Origin: JBCBJX01 sp964342855
GTDB taxonomy: Bacteria > Pseudomonadota > Alphaproteobacteria > Caulobacterales > Parvularculaceae
NCBI GenBank assembly: GCA_964342855.1
Contig: CAYFIB010000011.1
Span: forward strand, 1 to 64,000
Reading direction: 5' to 3'
Length of the DNA stretch: 64,000 nt
The notes under the pieces were generated by a model. That model was not told where the DNA came from. It saw only the letters and a program-made list of their open reading frames with translations, and ran no database searches. Both the position numbers and the translations under genes were made by a program. This document shows, piece by piece, positions 6,725 to 15,605 of this stretch (the stretch's first letter is position 1; each line of letters starts with the position of its first letter).

Positions 6725-8347
6725 TCAACCACCGTGTTCCAGCCGCCGAAATCCCCACTTCACACTATCAGTCACCTCATCGCGGCAATCAACGACGATT
6801 TGATTCGTTGTTCGCGGCGGCCCGCCATCGGGCGTGTAGACGCTCGGCTCGAGGCGCACGCGCTCGGCGCTCGCGCGGAAGCGCCACGCCTCCTTGTTGT
6901 CGAGCGTAATCAGGAATGAGCGCCCATCGCGACAAGGCGTCGCGCGCGCGTCGTGGTGCAGGTGGAAGCGCAGGGTCGCGCCTGCGAGCGCCGCGCCGCC
7001 CGCATCGAGCGCATCTTCGCCGCGGATGTCGTCGCCGTGGGCGGCCATGAACAGCCGTCTCGTCTGCAGAACGAGCTTGCCGCCGACTAGGCCTTCGCGC
7101 TCAGCCTCCAGCCAGCGGCCGTCGTCGTTTTCCCGTTTCGCGCCCGAGGTGCGGGTCCAGCGCGCCGGGCCGTCGGCGAAACGCAGGATCGCCGTGGAAT
7201 GCGCCTCGTCCAAACGCAGCGCGCGCGCCCAGGAGCCGCCAATGCGCGAGCCGTCGCCGCAATTGACGACGAGGCGATGGCGCCCGTGGGCGAGGGTGAA
7301 GGAGAGCGCCGAGGCGTGGGCGGTCGCCGCATAGGGCGATGGCGGCGGGTCGCCCGCATCGAGAATGACCCGCGCCCGCGCCGCCTGCGCGCGCACATAG
7401 CCGCTTTCGGAAGCGAAACCGAAGGGCGTCGCCGCCGCTTCGGGGCCGTCGGCGCAGACATAGTCGAGGGCCGCGCGATCGCCTTCGACGCCGCCGTTAA
7501 AGGCGGCGAGCCCGCCATCGGCGAGGCGGTGGAAGCGCACATGGGCGGCGATGCGCTCATAGGCGTGGCGGATCGGCTGAGGCGCCTCGATCCCCCGGGC
7601 CGCGTAGACGCCCAGAAGCCGCTTCAGCACCGCGGCGACATCGAGGGCGATCACCGGATTGCGGCTGAGGTGCCCGCCATCCGAGAGCATCTGCAGGCGC
7701 AACTCCCGGCGCAGAAGCGCGACGCCGCGATCGGCCGCGCCCGCCGCCTGCGGCGCGCAGAGCCCGGCGACGGCGAGGGCCGCGGCGGTCGTCATCAGGG
7801 CCGCGCCCTCCCCGGCGCTGTGGGCGGCTTCGGCGAGATGGCGCGTCTGGCGCGCGATGGAAGCGTATAGCCGCGAACGGAAGAGCGCGCCGTCCGCTGT
7901 CAGCCATTCGGACGCGGCGAGCCAGGCGAGCAGGCGCTCCGCCGCGATTTCCGGCGCCCAGGCGAACTCGTCCCAGCCGCCGAAACGGGCGATCCACGCA
8001 TCGACGAGATCGCGCGCCGCGGGGCGCGCCTCATGGCCGATGGCGGCGAGATCGCGCAGCCACGAAAAACTGTGAAGATAGGCGGATGCGTCACCCGGTA
8101 CGGCCGTGCGCTCCCAGAACTCCGCCGCGTCCGCCCACGGACCGATCCCGGCGAGACGGCCGTCGAGAAGCGCGCGACCCTCGCTCGCCGATCCGAGATA
8201 GGGGTCGGCCGGACGGGCGGCGAGACGGTCCGGCACCGGGCCGTCGAGGCGCAGCTGGGCCATCGGCCCCATGCGCCAGGCGCGGCGCGCCCGGGCGGCC
8301 ACGTTGCGGCCGAAATCGAAGGGGGAGTGGTGGGCGCCCCGGGCCAT
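6725..8347 (-). CDS. Heparinase II/III family protein
   Basis: 540 residues with the architecture of the alphaproteobacterial heparinase II/III-like family: an alpha-helical toroid in the N-terminal about 300 residues (FSWLRDLAAIGHEA, AERLLAWLAASEW, SDGGHLSRNPVI near 230-240), then a beta-sandwich half with GGSWARALRLDEAHSTA and HLHHDARATP. Family lyases cleave uronic-acid-containing polysaccharides; the substrate here is unknown and no signal peptide is evident, so cytoplasmic action on an envelope glycan precursor is possible. It starts two bases after the rpe stop and is followed by capD, a conserved-looking leftward operon. Gene neighbourhoods with rpe and purH are common for this family in alphaproteobacteria. 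Confidence 0.87.
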   Translation of the reverse strand: MARGAHHSPFDFGRNVAARARRAWRMGPMAQLRLDGPVPDRLAARPADPYLGSASEGRALLDGRLAGIGPWADAAEFWERTAVPGDASAYLHSFSWLRDLAAIGHEARPAARDLVDAWIARFGGWDEFAWAPEIAAERLLAWLAASEWLTADGALFRSRLYASIARQTRHLAEAAHSAGEGAALMTTAAALAVAGLCAPQAAGAADRGVALLRRELRLQMLSDGGHLSRNPVIALDVAAVLKRLLGVYAARGIEAPQPIRHAYERIAAHVRFHRLADGGLAAFNGGVEGDRAALDYVCADGPEAAATPFGFASESGYVRAQAARARVILDAGDPPPSPYAATAHASALSFTLAHGRHRLVVNCGDGSRIGGSWARALRLDEAHSTAILRFADGPARWTRTSGAKRENDDGRWLEAEREGLVGGKLVLQTRRLFMAAHGDDIRGEDALDAGGAALAGATLRFHLHHDARATPCRDGRSFLITLDNKEAWRFRASAERVRLEPSVYTPDGGPPRTTNQIVVDCRDEVTDSVKWGFRRLEHGG

Positions 8348-8349
8348 GG

Positions 8350-9015
8350 TCAGGCTCCGCGGATGGCGCGGATGTTCTCCGCATAGGCGTCAGGCCCGCC
8401 CTTGAAGACGGCGGACCCGGCGACGAGAACCGTCGCCCCGGCGTCGACAACGCGGCGCGCGTTCTCCGACTTGACGCCGCCATCGACCTCGATCTCCGCC
8501 GCAGATCCCGTACGCTCGATCAGCTCCCGGATCGTTTCGATCTTCGAAAGCTGGCTTTCGATGAAAGATTGCCCGCCGAAACCCGGATTGACGCTCATGA
8601 CGAGCACCAGATCGAGGAGGTCCAGCACCGGCTCGACCACCGCCGCCGGCGTGCCGGGGTTGAGGGCGAGACCGGCTTTCGCGCCGAGGCTCTTCACCGT
8701 TTGCAGCGTGCGGTGAACGTGCGGGCCCGCCTCCGGGTGCACCGTCAGAATGTCCGCCCCGGCCTCTGCGAAGTCGGCGAGATAGGCGTCGACCGGCGAG
8801 ATCATCAGGTGGACGTCGAAGGGCTTTGTCGTGTGCGGGCGGAGCGCTTTCACGACAGCCGGACCGATGGTCATGTTCGGCACGAAATGACCGTCCATGA
8901 CATCCACATGGATGTAATCCGCGCCCGCCGCGTCAATGGCGCGGACTTCTGCGCCCAGAGAGGCGAAGTCGGCGGAAAGGATGGACGGGGCGATTTTGAC
9001 GGAGGTCATGCCCAT
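8350..9015 (-). CDS. rpe: Ribulose-phosphate 3-epimerase
   Basis: 221 residues, typical length. A TIM barrel of the Rpe family that interconverts ribulose-5-phosphate and xylulose-5-phosphate in the pentose phosphate pathway. Visible signatures: KIAPSILSADFASLGAEV at the N-terminus, HVDVMDGHFVPNMTIGP (metal-binding His and Asp), DVHLMISPVD, LVMSVNPGFGGQSF and EVDGGVK with the second catalytic Asp. Two in-frame ATGs lie at 9015 and 9009; either is possible. First gene of the leftward group rpe, heparinase-like, capD-like. Confidence 0.97.
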   Translation of the reverse strand: MGMTSVKIAPSILSADFASLGAEVRAIDAAGADYIHVDVMDGHFVPNMTIGPAVVKALRPHTTKPFDVHLMISPVDAYLADFAEAGADILTVHPEAGPHVHRTLQTVKSLGAKAGLALNPGTPAAVVEPVLDLLDLVLVMSVNPGFGGQSFIESQLSKIETIRELIERTGSAAEIEVDGGVKSENARRVVDAGATVLVAGSAVFKGGPDAYAENIRAIRGA

Positions 9016-9108
9016 TTCACGTAAGGCGCGCCGGGCGCCCCTGTCCAGCGGAGACGCCGGTCGGTTCGACTGAAAAATGACGCTGGCGCGCCCGCGCGTT
9101 TCGCCCGA

Positions 9109-9585
9109 TCAGAACGCAGGCGCGACGCGCACCCGGGCGCCGTATTCGACGAGCACTTCCTGCCCCGCCGCGGCGATGGGCCGAGGGTCGCCCTGCACGA
9201 CCGCGATGGTGCGCCCGTCCGGCAGTTCGACGAGATAGCGGTAGCCGTGCGCCGGGGCGGCGTCGGATTCCGCCGCCGCGCCCAGAACGCCGCCGACGAC
9301 CGCGCCGAGAATGCCGGCCGCCGCCGGGTTCTTGGAGTTCCGACCGACGACGGCGCCGATGGTCCCGCCCGCGAGCGCGCCCGCCGCAGCGCCCGCGCCC
9401 TGTTGGTTGGTGCGGATGGAGGCCGGCTGAATGCTGAGGAGGCGACCGCGATAAACCTCGGCCGGGACGCCCGCTTCCGCGGAGGAATAGGCGTTGCCTG
9501 CATAGTCGGTCGCGCAGGCGCCGAGCGAGAGCGCGGCGAGACCGAGCACCCCGGCGGCGGCGGATCGTTTGAGAACGGAGATCAT
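9109..9585 (-). CDS. Glycine-zipper 2TM outer-membrane lipoprotein (SlyB-like)
   Basis: 158 residues. The N-terminal signal ends in a lipobox (ALSLGAC; Cys24), so a lipid-anchored envelope protein is expected. Residues about 64-104 hold the glycine-zipper pattern (GAAAGALAGGTIGAVVG and GILGAVVGGVLGAAAE) that forms two closely packed membrane helices in SlyB/17-kDa antigen relatives. The C-terminal about 50 residues form a small beta domain (YLVELPDGRTIAVVQG, QEVLVEYGARVRV), as in that family. Such proteins support outer-membrane integrity; the specific role here is unknown. Transcribed alone. Confidence 0.87.
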   Translation of the reverse strand: MISVLKRSAAAGVLGLAALSLGACATDYAGNAYSSAEAGVPAEVYRGRLLSIQPASIRTNQQGAGAAAGALAGGTIGAVVGRNSKNPAAAGILGAVVGGVLGAAAESDAAPAHGYRYLVELPDGRTIAVVQGDPRPIAAAGQEVLVEYGARVRVAPAF

Positions 9586-9673
9586 GAGAACACCCTTTCG
9601 ATGCTCTCATGAAACCCGGAATTTCCGGCGAAAATCAGGCTTCAGCGCGGCGAACCCGCGCGAAACGCGGCGG

Positions 9674-10318
9674 TCAGTTCACACGACCGTCAGGCGCGTC
9701 CGGGCGCGGTTTCGTTTTCACGGGGACAGGCTTCAGGGCCGCCTGCGCCCGGCGCGCGGCGATGCCGGCGGCGAGAACGCCCGCCGCGCCGACGGCGAGA
9801 CCGGCGAGCCATTCGATATCGAGGACCGAGATCCCGAAGAGGCCGAAAACCGCGACGCCCGCGGCGATGAGCCCCCAACGGCCCGCGCCTCTGGCCGCTT
9901 TGACCACGGTTTTCGCGGAGCCGACCGGATCTTTCGCCACCTTCACGGCGACTTTCGCCGTCGCGCTCGCAGCTTTAACGCCCGCCGTCGCGACGGTCTT
10001 CGCGCCGCGCAGAACCGCTTTCGGACCGAGAAGCGCGGCGAGTCCGCCGAGAGAGGCGACGAGAGCGGCGAGCCAGAAGACGCGTTTGGACGCTGCCGGC
10101 GCCGCGGCCTCGGTTTCGGCAGGAATTTCATAGGCTTGAGAGATTGCAGGAGGCGGCGTGGGGTCCGCGGACCACGCTGCGCCCGCCGAAGCGAACGCCG
10201 TCACGGCGGAGGCGCCGACGAGCAGCGCGCCGCGCCGCGCGCCTTTCATGGCGCCGCGGCTCACGTTAGCGGCGCCGTCGCAAGCTGCGGCGGCGAAGTG
10301 GTTGAGGCGATCTTTCAT
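9674..10318 (-). CDS. Hypothetical membrane protein, Ala-rich
   Basis: 214 residues if started at ATG 10318; an alternative ATG at 10249 would begin directly at a signal-like segment (GALLVGASAVTAFASAGAAW). Neither start has a clear Shine-Dalgarno site. The middle (about 80-105) is a hydrophobic segment (VFWLAALVASLGGLAALLG), followed by an Ala/Lys/Val amphipathic stretch (VKAASATAKVAVKVAKD) and two more membrane segments (WGLIAAGVAVFGLFGIS and LAVGAAGVLAAGIAA), then a basic tail. No known family recognised. It could be an inner-membrane protein. It diverges from the aldo/keto reductase gene across a 107-base gap. Confidence 0.6.
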   Translation of the reverse strand: MKDRLNHFAAAACDGAANVSRGAMKGARRGALLVGASAVTAFASAGAAWSADPTPPPAISQAYEIPAETEAAAPAASKRVFWLAALVASLGGLAALLGPKAVLRGAKTVATAGVKAASATAKVAVKVAKDPVGSAKTVVKAARGAGRWGLIAAGVAVFGLFGISVLDIEWLAGLAVGAAGVLAAGIAARRAQAALKPVPVKTKPRPDAPDGRVN

Positions 10319-10425
10319 GAGGTGGAATATGCGCCCTGACCGGCTTATCTGCAATCTGTCGGCGGGCCCGTTCGCCCCGCCCCTCCCTCGCCTGACCGAT
10401 TTCCGCCCATTTACGGAGCTTCCCC

Positions 10426-11472
10426 ATGGAACGCCGCCCCCTCGGCCGCACCGGCCTCGACGTATCCGCCCTTTGCCTCGGCACGATGATGTATGGCGAC
10501 CAGATCGACGAGGCCGAGGCCTTCCGTCAGATGGACGCGTGCCTCGATCACGGGGTCGACTTTTTCGACTCCGCCGAAATGTACACAATCCCGCCGAAGC
10601 CCGAGACGTGGGGCGATAGCGAGCGCATCGTCGGGCGCTGGATGAAAGAGCGCGGCGCGCGCGCGAAAATTACGCTCGCCACCAAGGTCGTCGGGCGCTC
10701 CCGGAATTTCCCGTATATTCGCGACGAAAAAGAAACGGACCTTTCACCGCGGCAGATCAAGGCGGCTTGCGAGCTGAACCTGCAGCGCCTGCAGACGGAT
10801 TATATCGACCTCTACCAACTGCACTGGCCAGACCGGCGCGCGCCCAACTTCGGGTCCGACCTTCGAGGCTACCATCACTACAAAGATGATTATACGCCCT
10901 TCGAGGACACCCTCGGCGCGCTCGACGATCTCGTGAAGGAAGGCAAGATCCGCCATATCGGCCTTTCGAACGAAACGCCCTGGGGCGTCATGCGCTTCCT
11001 CGCGGAGAGCGAAAAGCGCGGACTGCCGCGCGTCGCCTCCATCCAGAACTGCTACAATCTGGTCAATCGGACGTATGAGTACGGCCTCGCTGAAATCGGC
11101 ATGAACGAAGACGTTGGCCTCCTCGCCTACTCGCCCATGGGTCAGGGCGCGCTTTCCGGCAAATATCTCGGCGGCGCACGGCCCGCGGGTTCGCGCGGGG
11201 AGCTGTTCGGCCGTCTCGGACGCTATGAAACGCCGGGAGCGGAACAGGCGATCCGCGATTATGTTCAGATCGCGAAGGATTTCGGGATTGACCCGTCCGC
11301 CATGGCCATGCAGTTCGTCACCACGCGCCCCTGGGTGACGACGAACATGTTCGGCGCCCGCACCATGGAGCAGCTGGAGACGGTCTTCGCATCCCTCGAG
11401 ATCGAGTGGACGAAAGAGCTGGACGACGCCGTCGCCGCCGTCCACATGCGCGCACCCAACGTGGTGATGTGA
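10426..11472 (+). CDS. Aldo/keto reductase (Tas/YajO-type)
   Basis: 348 residues of the NADPH-dependent aldo/keto reductase TIM-barrel superfamily. The catalytic tetrad is complete: Asp48 and Tyr53 in FFDSAEMY, Lys87 in LATKVVG and His133 in YQLHWPD. The long loop with WPDRRAPNFG and the start MERRPLGRTGLDVS resemble E. coli Tas. The cofactor-binding end (FVTTRPWVTTNMFGART) is present. Physiological substrate unknown; the group reduces aldehydes and ketones in the cytosol. A ribosome site is not strong (GGAGCTTCCCC ATG). Single-gene unit, convergent with pheT across a repeat element. Confidence 0.93.
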   Translation: MERRPLGRTGLDVSALCLGTMMYGDQIDEAEAFRQMDACLDHGVDFFDSAEMYTIPPKPETWGDSERIVGRWMKERGARAKITLATKVVGRSRNFPYIRDEKETDLSPRQIKAACELNLQRLQTDYIDLYQLHWPDRRAPNFGSDLRGYHHYKDDYTPFEDTLGALDDLVKEGKIRHIGLSNETPWGVMRFLAESEKRGLPRVASIQNCYNLVNRTYEYGLAEIGMNEDVGLLAYSPMGQGALSGKYLGGARPAGSRGELFGRLGRYETPGAEQAIRDYVQIAKDFGIDPSAMAMQFVTTRPWVTTNMFGARTMEQLETVFASLEIEWTKELDDAVAAVHMRAPNVVM

Positions 11473-11480
11473 TTCATTTT

Positions 11481-11565
11481 CCGCTCATTCCGGCGAAGGC
11501 CGGAATCTCGGGCGACGAACTGCTGACCTGCGAAGGGAGGTCCCGGCTTTCGCCGGGATGAGCGG
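11481..11565. repeat. Intergenic inverted repeat (CCGGCGAAGGCCGG type)
   Basis: The ends CCGCTCATTCCGGCGAAGGC and GCTTTCGCCGGGATGAGCGG are near-perfect inverted copies (two or three mismatches), each also containing its own small hairpin. The 40-base centre shows no conserved coding. It sits between two convergent genes and may also act as a bidirectional terminator. CATTCCGGCGAA-type repeats are frequent in alphaproteobacterial intergenic regions. Confidence 0.8.
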
Positions 11566-11586
11566 GTGTTCGGGGCCTCTCCCCTC

Positions 11587-14001
11587 TTACCCCCGCAGCT
11601 CCGCGCCCGTCGCCTTCGCCGCCTGCGCGACGATCCGCTCGGAGACCTTTTCGATCTCTTCGTCCGTCAGCGTCTTATCACGAGGCTGGAGAGTCACCTC
11701 GACGGCGAGGGACTTCTTGCCTTCCGGCACGCCCTTGCCCTGATAGACGTCGAAGAGAGAGACGCCGGCGATCAGCTGTTTCTCCGCGCCGCGTACGGCC
11801 TTGAGGAGCGTTTCTGCGGCGACGTCCTCCGCCACGACGAAGGCGAAATCGCGCCTGAGCGGCAGAAGCGACGAGGCGTCGAGGGCGGGCTTTGTCTTCG
11901 TCGCCTTGGCTTTCGGCTCGGGGACCGCCTTCAGGAACACTTCGAAAGCGAGGATCGGTCCGTCCACGTCCATGGCCTTCAGAACACGCGGGTGGAGCTC
12001 GCCGAAGTGAGCAAGTTCCAGCTTCGGCCCGAGACGGATCACGCCCGAACGTCCGGGATGATAATACGCAGCTGCATCTGACGTGATCTGAACGTTGCCT
12101 GTTGCGAAGCCTGCGGCCTCCAGCACGGCGAGAGCGTCGGCCTTCACGGCGAAGACATCCGCCGCGGGGTCCGCGCCCGCCCAGTGGCGTGCGGGGCGCG
12201 AGCGGCGCGCGCCTGCAGCGACGGTCTGCTGGCCGGTCGGTGAGTCGTTCGCGTACTCAGGTCCCACTTCGAACAGCGCGACATCAGGACGGCCGCGATC
12301 GGCGTTGCGCTGGAGCGCGCTGATGAGGCCCGGCAGCAGCGATGGCCGCATGACGCCAAGATCGGACGAAATGGGATTGGCGAGCACCTGCCCGCGAGCG
12401 GCGAGCGACGCCTCGCTGCCTGCGAACAGAACAGCATCCGGCATATCGCAGAAGGACCAAGTCACCGCCTCATGCAGCCCGCGCGCCGCGAGGGCGCGTC
12501 TGGCGAGACGCGCGCGGTCCTGCGCGAGGGTGTATTTCGGCGTCGCGACGGCTTCGAGCGGCGGCAGGGAGACCGCCTCCATGGCGTCGAAGCCCTTGAT
12601 GCGCGCGACCTCCTCGACCAGATCGGCCTTGCCTTCGACATCCGGCCGCCAGCTGGGAACGGAGACGCTCCAGCGCACGCCGCGTTCGACGCCGAAGCCA
12701 AGGGCCGTCAGGATGCGGTCGATCTCGTCTTCCGACACCTCGACACCGGTCAGGCGCTTGACCTCGGCGGGCGGGAAATCCACCACCTTATCGAAGGGCG
12801 GCACGGCGCCGGCGACAAACACCTCGCTCGGCTCGCCGCCGCACACCTCAAGGATCAGCCTGGTGGCCATCTCGATGCCGGGGATGACGAAGTTCGGATC
12901 GACGCCGCGTTCGAAACGGTAACGCGCGTCAGAAACAACGCCTGCTTTGCGGCCCGTCTTAGCCGTCCGCAGGGGATCGAAGTAAGCGCATTCGACGAAC
13001 ACGTCCGTCGTATCATCTTCCGAGCCCGAATAGGTTCCGCCGATAATGCCGCCAAGACCCAGAACGCGCGCGTCATCGGCGATGACGCACATGGTTTCAT
13101 CGAACGCATATGTCTTGTCGTCGAGCGCTTCCAGCGTTCCGCCTTCGGTTCCGAGCCGTGCGCGGATCGGGCCTTCAAGCTTGCTCGCATCATAGACGTG
13201 CAGCGGGCGGCCGCGGTCATAAGTGACGAAGTTCGTCACATCCACCAGCGCGTTGATAGGGCGCAGACCGATGGACAGAAGCGCTTTCTGCAACCATTCC
13301 GGTGACGGACCGTTTTTAACCCCGCGGATGAGGCGCCCCGTGAAGAGCGGGCAGGCGTCTTTGGCGTCGTCCGGGAAGTCCAGCTCAACGGTCTGCGGGC
13401 ACGGGAATTCGCCCGATACCGGCTCGACGGCGGGCGTGATGAGCTCGCCCAGCCCCGCCGCGGCGAGATCGCGCGCGACCCCGTCGACGCCGTTCGTGTC
13501 GGGACGGTTCGGCGTCACCTCGAAATCGATCACCGGGTCCGTATGGCCGAGCACCTCGGCGACGGAGGCGCCGACGGCGGCGTCCAGCGGCGCCTCGATG
13601 ATGCCGTCATGGTCGTCGCCCAGCTCCAGCTCGCGAGAGGAGCACATCATGCCGTGGCTTTCGACGCCGCGGATCTTCGCTTTCGACAGCGTCACGTCGA
13701 TGCCCGGCACGTAGGCGCCGACGGGCGCATAGGCGACCTTGATGCCCGCCCGCGCGTTCGGCGCGCCGCAGACGATCTGCATCTCGCCGTCCTTCGTCGC
13801 CACCTTGCAGACGCGCAGCTTGTCCGCATCCGGATGGGGCTCAGCCTCCAGCACCTCGCCGATGGTGAACGCCGCCAGGCGCTCGCGCGGGTCCTCGACC
13901 TCCTCGACCTCCAGGCCGACGGCGATCATCGTCTCGACGATCTCGTCGAGGCTGGCGGTGGTGTCGAGATGGCGCTTCAGCCAAGAGAGGGAGAATTTCA
14001 T
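11587..14001 (-). CDS. pheT: Phenylalanyl-tRNA synthetase beta subunit
   Basis: 804 residues from the ATG at 14001 (MKFSLSWLKRHL, the standard PheT start); the open frame extends further upstream but overlaps pheS and is not used. Domains in order: tRNA-binding OB fold (FTIGEVLEAEPHPDADKL, about 40-150), B3/B4 editing domain (RPINALVDVTNFVTYDRG, about 210-390), B5 (about 400-475), the synthetase-like core, and an FDX-ACB anticodon-binding domain at the C-terminus (about 710-804, SLLPLRRDFAFVV). With PheS it forms the alpha2-beta2 enzyme charging tRNA-Phe. It starts 26 bases after the pheS stop, the usual pheST arrangement. Confidence 0.98.
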   Translation of the reverse strand: MKFSLSWLKRHLDTTASLDEIVETMIAVGLEVEEVEDPRERLAAFTIGEVLEAEPHPDADKLRVCKVATKDGEMQIVCGAPNARAGIKVAYAPVGAYVPGIDVTLSKAKIRGVESHGMMCSSRELELGDDHDGIIEAPLDAAVGASVAEVLGHTDPVIDFEVTPNRPDTNGVDGVARDLAAAGLGELITPAVEPVSGEFPCPQTVELDFPDDAKDACPLFTGRLIRGVKNGPSPEWLQKALLSIGLRPINALVDVTNFVTYDRGRPLHVYDASKLEGPIRARLGTEGGTLEALDDKTYAFDETMCVIADDARVLGLGGIIGGTYSGSEDDTTDVFVECAYFDPLRTAKTGRKAGVVSDARYRFERGVDPNFVIPGIEMATRLILEVCGGEPSEVFVAGAVPPFDKVVDFPPAEVKRLTGVEVSEDEIDRILTALGFGVERGVRWSVSVPSWRPDVEGKADLVEEVARIKGFDAMEAVSLPPLEAVATPKYTLAQDRARLARRALAARGLHEAVTWSFCDMPDAVLFAGSEASLAARGQVLANPISSDLGVMRPSLLPGLISALQRNADRGRPDVALFEVGPEYANDSPTGQQTVAAGARRSRPARHWAGADPAADVFAVKADALAVLEAAGFATGNVQITSDAAAYYHPGRSGVIRLGPKLELAHFGELHPRVLKAMDVDGPILAFEVFLKAVPEPKAKATKTKPALDASSLLPLRRDFAFVVAEDVAAETLLKAVRGAEKQLIAGVSLFDVYQGKGVPEGKKSLAVEVTLQPRDKTLTDEEIEKVSERIVAQAAKATGAELRG

Positions 14002-14027
14002 GACAAGGAGCTTTCGATCGACCTCGC

Positions 14028-15104
14028 CTAGCGGCTGAGGCCCGTCGCGAGGTTCGGCTGGTCGGCGGGGGCGAAGCCGTAGTGCTCCAGCCAGCGGGCG
14101 TCGGCGGCGAAGAAATCGCGGAGATCCGGCAGGCCGTATTTCAGCATGGCGAGGCGATCGACGCCCATGCCGAAGGCGAAGCCCTGATATTCGTCCGGGT
14201 CGAGACCGCAGTTCTTCAGGACGTTCGGGTGCACCATGCCGCAGCCGAGAATCTCCATCCACTTCTCGCCCTGGCCGATGCGCACCTCGTTCCCGACGCG
14301 CTCATATTTCACGTCCATCTCGGCGGACGGCTCCGTGAACGGAAAGAAGTGGGGGCGCAGGCGCGTGACCACCGTATCGACCTCGAAGAAGGCCTTCACG
14401 AAGTCCTCAAGGCAGCCTTTCAGGTGGCCCATATGGGTCGTGCGATCGATGACGAGGCCCTCGATCTGGTGGAACATGGGCGTGTGCGTCTGATCTGAAT
14501 CGCAGCGATAGACGCGGCCGGGCGCGATGACGCGCAGCGGCGGCTTTTCGCTCAGCATGGTCCGGATCTGCACCGGGCTCGTGTGCGTGCGGAGGACCTT
14601 GCGGTCGCCGTCCTTCTCCTCAAGGAAGAACGTGTCGTGCATCTCGCGCGCCGGGTGGTCCGGCGGGAAGTTGAGGGCCGTGAAGTTGTGGAAGTCGTCC
14701 TCGATGTCCGGGCCTTCCTTGATCTCGAAGCCCATGGCCGCGAAGATGGCGCACGCCTCCTCCATCACCTGCGTCACCGGGTGGATGGAGCCTTTCGCCT
14801 CGGGTCGGACAGGCAGCGTCACGTCCACCTTTTCCGAGGCGAGGCGCGCATCGAGGGCGACGTTGGCGAGCGCCTCCTTCTTGGCCTCGATTGCGTCGGC
14901 GATCTTCGTCTTGAGGCCGTTCAATGCCGGGCCCATGACCTGACGCTCCTCCGGGCTCATCTTGCCGAGGGTCTTCATCCGTTCGGAGACGGACCCTTTC
15001 TTGCCGAGAGCGGCGACGCGCACCTCTTCCAGCGCCTGCTCGGATGCAGCGGCGTCAACGGCGGCGAGGAGATCGGCTTCGAGGGATTGGAGGTCGTCGG
15101 ACAT
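14028..15104 (-). CDS. pheS: Phenylalanyl-tRNA synthetase alpha subunit
   Basis: 358 residues, normal length. An N-terminal coiled-coil that binds tRNA (about 1-90, with KKGSVSERMKTLGKM) precedes the class II catalytic domain. Motif 2 is seen as GRVYRCDSDQTHTPMFHQIE and motif 3 as FAFGMGVDRLAMLKYGLPD near the C-terminus. It activates phenylalanine within the alpha2-beta2 complex. It is the third gene of a leftward rpmI-rplT-pheS-pheT cluster. A hairpin with a short U-run at 15142-15170 lies just upstream, so pheST expression may be partly separated from rplT or attenuated; no Phe-rich leader peptide was seen. Confidence 0.98.
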   Translation of the reverse strand: MSDDLQSLEADLLAAVDAAASEQALEEVRVAALGKKGSVSERMKTLGKMSPEERQVMGPALNGLKTKIADAIEAKKEALANVALDARLASEKVDVTLPVRPEAKGSIHPVTQVMEEACAIFAAMGFEIKEGPDIEDDFHNFTALNFPPDHPAREMHDTFFLEEKDGDRKVLRTHTSPVQIRTMLSEKPPLRVIAPGRVYRCDSDQTHTPMFHQIEGLVIDRTTHMGHLKGCLEDFVKAFFEVDTVVTRLRPHFFPFTEPSAEMDVKYERVGNEVRIGQGEKWMEILGCGMVHPNVLKNCGLDPDEYQGFAFGMGVDRLAMLKYGLPDLRDFFAADARWLEHYGFAPADQPNLATGLSR

Positions 15105-15141
15105 GGTCGGCCTTTCGTCTGTCCGCAGGCTTTTCCATACG

Positions 15142-15170
15142 AAAACGCGCCGCTCAAGGGCGACGCGCTT
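15142..15170 (-). terminator. Hairpin with U-run between rplT and pheS (terminator or attenuator candidate)
   Basis: Read on the minus strand, AGCGCGTCGC pairs with GCGGCGCGTT (two G-U pairs) around a six-base loop and is followed by TTTTC. It lies 30 bases after the rplT stop and about 40 bases before the pheS start. The U-run is short, so partial read-through into pheST is likely. Confidence 0.6.
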
Positions 15171-15200
15171 CGAATACTTCTGAACGGAACCGTCGAACGG

Positions 15201-15557
15201 TTACGCCAGCGCGCTTTTCGCTTTTTCCACGAAGGCCGCGAAGGCTTCCGGCTCTTTCACGGCGATGTCGGCGAGCATTTTGCGGTCGACTTCGACGCCG
15301 GCTTTGGTGAGGCCGTCGATCAGGCGGGCGTAAGAGAAGTCGTGCATCCGCGCGGCGGCGTTGATGCGCTGGATCCACAGCGAGCGGAAGGTGCGCTTGC
15401 GGGCCTTGCGGTCGCGATAGGCGTACTGGCCGGCTTTCTCCACGGCCTGATTGGCGACGCGGAAAGTGTTCTTCCGGCGACCCCAATAGCCTTTGGCGGC
15501 CTTGATGACTTTGCGGTGGCGGTTATGGGCGGGGACGCCGCCTTTGACGCGTGACAT
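15201..15557 (-). CDS. rplT: 50S ribosomal protein L20
   Basis: 118 residues. The basic L20 signature is clear: MSRVKGGVPAHNRHRKVIKA at the start, GYWGRRKNTFRVANQAVEKA, RDRKARKRTFRSLWIQRINA and ARMHDFSYARLIDGLTKAGV. L20 binds 23S rRNA domain II early in large-subunit assembly and in several bacteria also represses its own operon. It follows rpmI by 48 bases on the minus strand. The infC gene that precedes rpmI in many bacteria is not present upstream here. Confidence 0.99.
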   Translation of the reverse strand: MSRVKGGVPAHNRHRKVIKAAKGYWGRRKNTFRVANQAVEKAGQYAYRDRKARKRTFRSLWIQRINAAARMHDFSYARLIDGLTKAGVEVDRKMLADIAVKEPEAFAAFVEKAKSALA

Positions 15558-15605
15558 GGGCGAAACTCCAGAAAATCAGGGAATGTAATCGGAGCCGAAA
15601 CGCGC

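Noticed and set aside
14002..14262. N-terminal extension of pheT into pheS
   Set aside because: The MKFSLSWLKRHL start at 14001 is the standard PheT N-terminus and the extension overlaps pheS in another frame.
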